A stretch of DNA of 64,000 nt from the NCBI RefSeq assembly GCF_027587025.1, contig NZ_JAPPTI010000012.1, forward strand, positions 25,577 to 89,576. Reading direction: 5' to 3'. The position numbers and the translations under genes were made by a program. The number at the start of each line of letters is the position of its first letter. The stretch's first letter is position 1. The notes beneath the pieces are model-generated. The model was not told where the DNA came from and did no database searches. It saw only the letters and a program-made list of their open reading frames with translations. Positions 61,001 through 64,000 of this stretch are shown one piece after another. This stretch comes from Vibrio sp. LaRot3 (GTDB lineage: Bacteria > Pseudomonadota > Gammaproteobacteria > Enterobacterales > Vibrionaceae).

Positions 61001-64000
61001 ATCAACTTGCACATCACCAATATCGGCAGCATCTATCAAATAATGCCCTGTCGCTGGATCTGGGTCTATGACTTGACCTTGACCATCCACCAATACAAAC
61101 TTCCCTAAGCCCGCAGTCACTTCTAAACGATAAGTAATGGCTTCTGGGTTGCTGATATCTTGCGTTGTCGCTTCAATATCTAAAATCGCATTACCAAGAT
61201 CTTCTTTAACGGTATAGGTGTATTGATTGTCCGCATCTTGCCATTCAGCAATATCTACTACGGCTTTCACTTCTAGGTTCAACGTACCGTTAACATCGTG
61301 ATCAGCACCATCCGTGTTCAGCACTTGAACAGTAATTGGCAAGGTAAAACCACTGCTGCTCGATGAATAGTGACGATCGGGTACAAAGTACAAGTTATCG
61401 AGCGTTGCGATTTGGGTAGCAGTATCGATGGTTTGTACAACGTTGGCCGCATCTAAAACAACGCTGCCATCAGGTTGAGCTGACAACTCTCTGTAAGTCG
61501 AGCCATCAAGGTAATAGAAAGTCCCGTTATGTGTGCCGGCTGCAACGGTAATATCGCCAAGCTGCTCTCCATTATCTAAATCGAAGAGGTTAACGGTCAA
61601 CACAACTTGTGACGGCGTAACTTGCAATCCCCCTTGATTGTCAAAACTGTTGCTATTAGTTATCGCAGGATCAAAGTCCAAACCGCCAACTCGACCAGAA
61701 TCTTCAAAGCTCACGACTTCCGATTGAGTGATTTCTGCTTCTTTGTCATCGATATTAATGGTGACCGTGCGATTACGAACATCGTAATCACCATCAGTCA
61801 CTTTGACTGCTAACTGGAAGGTAAAGCGATCACCGTCTTGCGCGAGGTTATCAACCGGTTCAAAGATGAATCGTCCTCGTTCACCTGCTTGAGGACGAAC
61901 TTGCAACGTACCTAGCTCAATATTTGAGACTGGATTGCCTGCATTGTCATAGATGGTCTCAACCACCTTCACCGTAATTCGGTCACCGCCTGTAAATGGC
62001 TGAGTCGGATCATCGACAAAGTTCAAGCTATCAACAATGTCGCCAGTCGATCCGTTGATTCCATCACTCAACAACTCAAAACGAATAGAACCATTGGCGG
62101 TATCATTACCTTCAACAAGCGTGACTTCGGCACCGTCCGCTCCCGGACGAACTAATACGTTACTGCCTCGAGCGTTATCACCTTCGGTAAAAGTTAAGGT
62201 GCGATTCCGAGTAACAGGAATATCGTCAACCACCTGAATTGAAAGAGGAATAGCCGCTGTATCGTCTTTATCAAAGTCTACCGCTTTAATTTGGAAATCT
62301 ATCGCTTGAAGATTTTGGTTTTGACCATCTTGGTGATCCAGTGGCTGCAACAATGTAAACGCGTAGGTGTTGTTGTCGCTATCAAATACCATGGTAAAGA
62401 CTGGGTCGCCATCCGTCTCTGTGACTGCGGTATGAGTCACTATAGAACCATTCGTAACGACCGTATCCCAGACCAAATCTTGATCATCAGATTGCAAACC
62501 ATTTAGCACTGTCGCTAAGTTTACGATCTGATACTCATCAATGCCGTCAGCGCCTTCTTCAACCGTGAAATTACCATCAACGGTGGTGCTTTCTTTACGG
62601 CGATCTGAGCCATTCGCCAAGTCATCTTCATCAACTCTTGTATCACCAGTAAAGCCAGTTAAAGCTGGGTGGTCGTCACGAATATCCACTGATAACGTTG
62701 TATCACTGGTATCGCCATCAAAGTCCGTGGCGACAACATCAAACGTCAATGTTTTCAGGTCAGAGTTGAGTTCGTGATCAATGGGAGCAAGTAGCTCAAA
62801 AGTATAAGTACCATCTGCTTTGAATATCAGCTCAAAGACAGGAACTGCGCCCGCTTTGGCAATGTAAGTATGCTGGTTAGTTGCTGGATCTATCGTTACA
62901 GGGTCAAACACCACATCTACGCCACCAGATTTTAAACCGGTTAAAGGCGAGCCAGTAGGATCGAGCGCATATTTAACAATGGAATCCGCACCTTCTACTC
63001 GTGTGAAGCTTCCTTGGTCAACCAAGGCCGTCGGATTAGGGCTAGAACCCGCTGTTAAGTCATCTTCCAAGACCTCCAAGCGCTCCGCACTGATTAGCTG
63101 AGGGATGTCATCAACAATCGTGATTGGCAGAGGAATCGCATTACTCTCATCGTTATCAAAATCGATCACTGAAATTTGGAAGTTTATCGGTAATGTATTT
63201 TCTAATTGCCCATCTGGGTGGTCTAAGGCTTTAATCAAAGTGAAGTCGTAACGCTCAGTGTTAGTATTAAATACCATGGTAAACACTGGCTCTTTGCCAA
63301 CTTCTGTTTGCGCCGTATAAGTAATGACATCACCGACTGTTGTCGTCGTTGCCCACTCTAACGCCTCATTACCTGATTTAAGCCCATCAAGCACCGTTGC
63401 ATCATTTGCGATAGAAAATGCTTTTAAGCCATCCGCACCCGCATCGAGATCAAATACCCCCCCAACGGTGGTGAGCTCTTTATCTGGATCAGACCCAACG
63501 ATAGCAATATCGTCTTCATCAACTATTTGATCACCATTAAAGCTATTTAGCACTGGCGCATCGTCAGTCAATGTAACGAGCAGGTCTTTACTGGCTGTAT
63601 CGCCATCAAAATCTTCGGCTAATACCTTGAAGGTGAGATCTTTGCTGTCTTCACCTGTCGCATGGTCAATGGGCGCTTTAAGGTCAAAGCGGTAGCTGCC
63701 ATCCGCGTTTAAAGTCAGGATGAAGACTTCCACGCTGCCTGCTTTAGCCACATAGGTGTGGTTGTTATCGCTGTCTGTGGTTGGCGCACCAAGGGTAATG
63801 GCCACGCCTTGCGATTCCAGCCCAGCAACGGGGTTGGTGGCTGGGTCAATCTTGTACTCCACCACTTGGTCAGCGCCTTGCGTTGTACCAAAGCTGCCGG
63901 TATCAAACAGAGGATCGCCACCTTGGTTTGTGCCACCCACTAAATCATCTTCGTCTACCGCGAGTGCTTCTACCGTGTCAATCACGGGCACATCATCAAC
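55001..64000 (-). CDS. Giant type I-secreted adhesin, C-terminal part (VCA0849-type)
   Basis: The gene is open through the right edge of the window, so the N-terminus (retention module expected) is missing; about 2999 codons are visible. Residues here are counted from 63991 downward. Residues 1-588 hold four T1SS-143-type repeats in A-B-A-B order. The middle (590-2500) is made of Ig-like beta-sandwich units rich in D, E, G, T and almost without cysteine. About 2400-2550 is a tandem-95/cadherin-like unit (NDQPTAENVDLGTVVEDGS). Residues 2834-2890 are RTX calcium-binding nonapeptides (GGAGNDLIQGG, GGAGDDTI), then a VCA0849-type T1SS C-terminal signal (FVWHEIDPNKEDTITSF). It is exported by a TolC-type ABC system and sits on the surface for attachment and biofilm; the transporter is not in this window. 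Followed by a strong terminator. Confidence 0.93.
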   Translation of the reverse strand, partial: VDDVPVIDTVEALAVDEDDLVGGTNQGGDPLFDTGSFGTTQGADQVVEYKIDPATNPVAGLESQGVAITLGAPTTDSDNNHTYVAKAGSVEVFILTLNADGSYRFDLKAPIDHATGEDSKDLTFKVLAEDFDGDTASKDLLVTLTDDAPVLNSFNGDQIVDEDDIAIVGSDPDKELTTVGGVFDLDAGADGLKAFSIANDATVLDGLKSGNEALEWATTTTVGDVITYTAQTEVGKEPVFTMVFNTNTERYDFTLIKALDHPDGQLENTLPINFQISVIDFDNDESNAIPLPITIVDDIPQLISAERLEVLEDDLTAGSSPNPTALVDQGSFTRVEGADSIVKYALDPTGSPLTGLKSGGVDVVFDPVTIDPATNQHTYIAKAGAVPVFELIFKADGTYTFELLAPIDHELNSDLKTLTFDVVATDFDGDTSDTTLSVDIRDDHPALTGFTGDTRVDEDDLANGSDRRKESTTVDGNFTVEEGADGIDEYQIVNLATVLNGLQSDDQDLVWDTVVTNGSIVTHTAVTETDGDPVFTMVFDSDNNTYAFTLLQPLDHQDGQNQNLQAIDFQIKAVDFDKDDTAAIPLSIQVVDDIPVTRNRTLTFTEGDNARGSNVLVRPGADGAEVTLVEGNDTANGSIRFELLSDGINGSTGDIVDSLNFVDDPTQPFTGGDRITVKVVETIYDNAGNPVSNIELGTLQVRPQAGERGRFIFEPVDNLAQDGDRFTFQLAVKVTDGDYDVRNRTVTINIDDKEAEITQSEVVSFEDSGRVGGLDFDPAITNSNSFDNQGGLQVTPSQVVLTVNLFDLDNGEQLGDITVAAGTHNGTFYYLDGSTYRELSAQPDGSVVLDAANVVQTIDTATQIATLDNLYFVPDRHYSSSSSGFTLPITVQVLNTDGADHDVNGTLNLEVKAVVDIAEWQDADNQYTYTVKEDLGNAILDIEATTQDISNPEAITYRLEVTAGLGKFVLVDGQGQVIDPDPATGHYLIDAADIGDVQVDPIDQFSGYITFNAVALTQEADNWATNKQVAESAPRELIINVRPDADQGSLSVKRISIFEDNAKTQDAIDPNDPAQHEHFTLDKVITLGTTVDIDAPNDDSETQFVRISNFTNEDGTPLDDSAQFGYKVRWVGSDPEPADAIVEVSPGVFDILESALPFVEVQPPLHSNDDFTFDVEGFVKDVATLEDGSVDESILSMGAAKTVNVAVKGVADIPYIPLDTVPEVPAAGAVKGTWYQYDDGTGLVGVQAVINESTDIEINFAVLSGEEEQGVFDGSETLSVLLFNIPAGVELKDENGGTIDLVYTGEVGGMPVYQANITEAGYQSGITIVPDKHSTDDFEIQAKVVVTEDDGHVREVTGVIKVDVEPVIEMGGDNNTFSRSSTGNEDSFIRLPWEATGNTNDPDSTATANGRDFEFVTEISISNFPDGVDIRLGNSDVVVIDGVLQPGYPDVSYANGVLTISGLDQNSPAPQIYVKPPEDSSTDIIHQDPDDPSYVFQAKLNVREIDEDDPTLIENTTVTGNLSVFVRPTVETDADLSVTDQAGNTVTSVEDFNGTNVDGKINFTINHSTGGQSDANIIVFEDLDPSSVEEVDQIVVRFINIPDADLQQVMDEIIVIGGVNNGDGSWTITSEQDFSIVAPEGLKYPDASASENTIRIEIVAEAVDRGDEGEGSAPREVRTELDITFPHTITTVSSIAAEIELIDPANAIVVGTEDNRFDVSSQLNNLLRVKSGTGDLIPDQVTIVIDSRDIPAEVTGVSIGQGPGAANYEYDFANELHLFKAEVNSNGDLVIPSGLEFLMPTDYAGDFILPIRVVTTDTQSGDENLALDPMDPSSGKIEIKFAVSPLVDVPGAPNGDGDAQPGDNDVTPDFSISASSVDPTTGATLDANALEDNLIKLNLDIGLVDDLNAANQGRETLTKVEIELVDPTVGKFVDSNGQDIAGVTNKLVLDFSDPADIQTALQNIHFLPTENYPTGNNNNNVALKVTGTVTDTTVFDDTGITSVPNQQADKQFVTEMSFKVIPVLDSIVAPQSGSVTVVGDEDTDIELKTGSGGLEIALTDTDGSEVFISAKLTGVPENFLVDSTSGDFVVKNNGGGEWSIQLTDPSITTIDLSSITITPAQHFSGRADINIEVFTQEQLLGVPTPHTGQFSIEVRPKGDVVDADPVASVDGIEGENVDITINASVIDTVDLLPGEPTEDQPETLLVTVENVPDGATIFASDGVTPAVNLGGGIWQLEVNAQSIDKIVFNSGEQNAGTWNTDSLKIKVQSVDTDYNGVKDLGPINEFDVAVNIQAINDRPEFAGIADLTTAEDTIVDVKGFTISDIDSSLDDPAAVYTLTLTVDAGTLSFDSGIAGNMGITSVTLDPSNLTVTILGTVDAINTAIGQGLVQYTPVADSNNLVDTDGVQVTAVVNDGGNIGLVDPADITTSNTNQAQFVINVTEVNDQPTAENVDLGTVVEDGSIQIAPSDLIGPGLSFDPEGHNLTITSMSVPASQGTVTLNPDGITWTFEPAPDFNGDVTITYQITDDGTTNGAPMPLSDTGEISLTVTGLNDQPFIDDSAATSIIDEAAMQPINGIVVSDIDYVGTYSDDLMTVTLTSSYGDLSIASIPAGSTVTANPASGASITLTGTLADLNALLDNPAAGQGVMLDARFAPTNQITLDITALDSGNPSGIAMSYNTSHNVTVNPIANAPTLSLQPNFDYVKNISANMTASSNGIALAGLVAALTDVNEILTIELTDLPIGAYIETASGVVTPSGATWSVPVSDIDSISLVNAGTGDHTIKVAAVSTESDGSFAKSAELQLNVSVSPDGSDIDQSLATDDVQLIAGDIAVELQGGAGNDLIQGGPQGDELIGGAGDDTIIAGGAGVGEFNIIEGGLGSDILTGGTGQDIFVWHEIDPNKEDTITSFTVHEDKIDLRDVLPELKSASVDVTDLLDNIVATVKNDDLELTIHPSGLGTGDEQTIVVENLAQDLTLDINQSQTQIISTLINENVFLHDT
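55320..55492 (-). repeat. RTX calcium-binding nonapeptide block
   Basis: Codons for about six GG-x-G-x-D-type nonapeptides (GGAGNDLIQG, GGPQGDELIG, GGAGDDTIIAG, GGLGSDILTG, GGTGQDIF), the calcium-folding block before the secretion signal. Confidence 0.9.
62228..64000 (-). repeat. Four T1SS-143-type repeats in A-B-A-B order
   Basis: Repeat units: A1 63566-64000, B1 63113-63565, A2 62678-63112, B2 62228-62677, each near 143-151 codons and each opening with DD-x-P then a VDEDDL-like motif. A units share HTYVAKAG, VFxLxxxxDGxYxF and APIDH; B units share LDGLKS/LNGLQS, PVFTMVF and LDHxDGQ. Since A resembles A and B resembles B more than their neighbours, the block probably grew by duplication of an A-B pair of about 295 codons. 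Confidence 0.82.

Noticed and set aside
55272..63943. Many plus-strand frames across the adhesin gene
   Set aside because: Shadows of the strongly biased minus-strand frame: serine/proline/threonine-rich translations with no promoters or ribosome sites.
1..64000. CRISPR arrays, tRNA or rRNA genes, insertion sequences, prophage or integron parts
   Set aside because: None seen: no repeated spacer pattern, no transposase or integrase reading frames, no attC-like repeats and no tRNA cloverleaf recognised.

Overview
The window looks like a secondary-chromosome segment of a marine Vibrio. Most proteins are plainly Vibrio-like: VanI/LuxI-type synthase, long-form GAPDH, DUF3541, DUF2850 and DUF3612 proteins, and a VCA0849-type giant adhesin. 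Orthologues of pyrC, the ribose operon, the long GAPDH and the adhesin sit on chromosome II in V. cholerae as I remember it. Base composition is even, and no integrase, insertion sequence, CRISPR array, tRNA or rRNA was seen. The species cannot be named; LuxI-type synthases occur only in some Vibrio clades.

Layout. 0-5 kb: end of an unidentified protein, an AraC regulator divergent from an EamA exporter, then a tail-to-tail luxR/luxI pair with a lux box before luxI, and pyrC behind PurR-like boxes. 5-10.3 kb: a DUF6176-like protein, azurin, a TonB-dependent receptor, and a divergent ferric-reductase-like flavoprotein. 10.3-14.7 kb: codBA, a CsrB-family sRNA on the minus strand, a dCMP deaminase and a lone receiver protein. 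15-20 kb: long GAPDH, a small membrane protein, a lipoprotein esterase, a hotdog thioesterase and a TraF_2-type outer-membrane barrel. 20-29 kb: a Crp/Fnr-type regulator, a nucleoside phosphorylase, a PnuC-type transporter and the rbsDACBKR operon with a perfect RbsR-type operator. 29-36.5 kb: EamA exporter with MocR regulator, carbamate kinase, DUF924-argO-VOC-rof, and an unrecognised cysteine-rich protein. 36.6-48 kb: a DUF3612 XRE regulator, a Qrr sRNA with sigma-54 promoter and LuxO-like sites, CHASE-GGDEF and membrane-GGDEF cyclases, AlkB, a third EamA/regulator pair (LysR), ppnP and an MscS channel. 48-55 kb: MFS exporter, MBL-fold hydrolase with divergent TetR and two operators, a Dcu transporter, and an M23 endopeptidase. 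55-64 kb: the C-terminal ~3000 residues of a type I-secreted adhesin that runs off the window.

How it fits together. Three levels of cell-density signalling lie within 36 kb: an AHL synthase/receptor pair, a Qrr sRNA (output of LuxO) and a CsrB sRNA (output of VarS/VarA). Two diguanylate cyclases and a giant adhesin suggest links to surface attachment. A second theme is nucleobase and nucleoside use: pyrC, codBA, dCMP deaminase, nucleoside phosphorylase, PnuC-type transporter, ribose operon, ppnP and carbamate kinase. The sRNAs were recognised by reading the minus strand of gaps that hold no protein gene.
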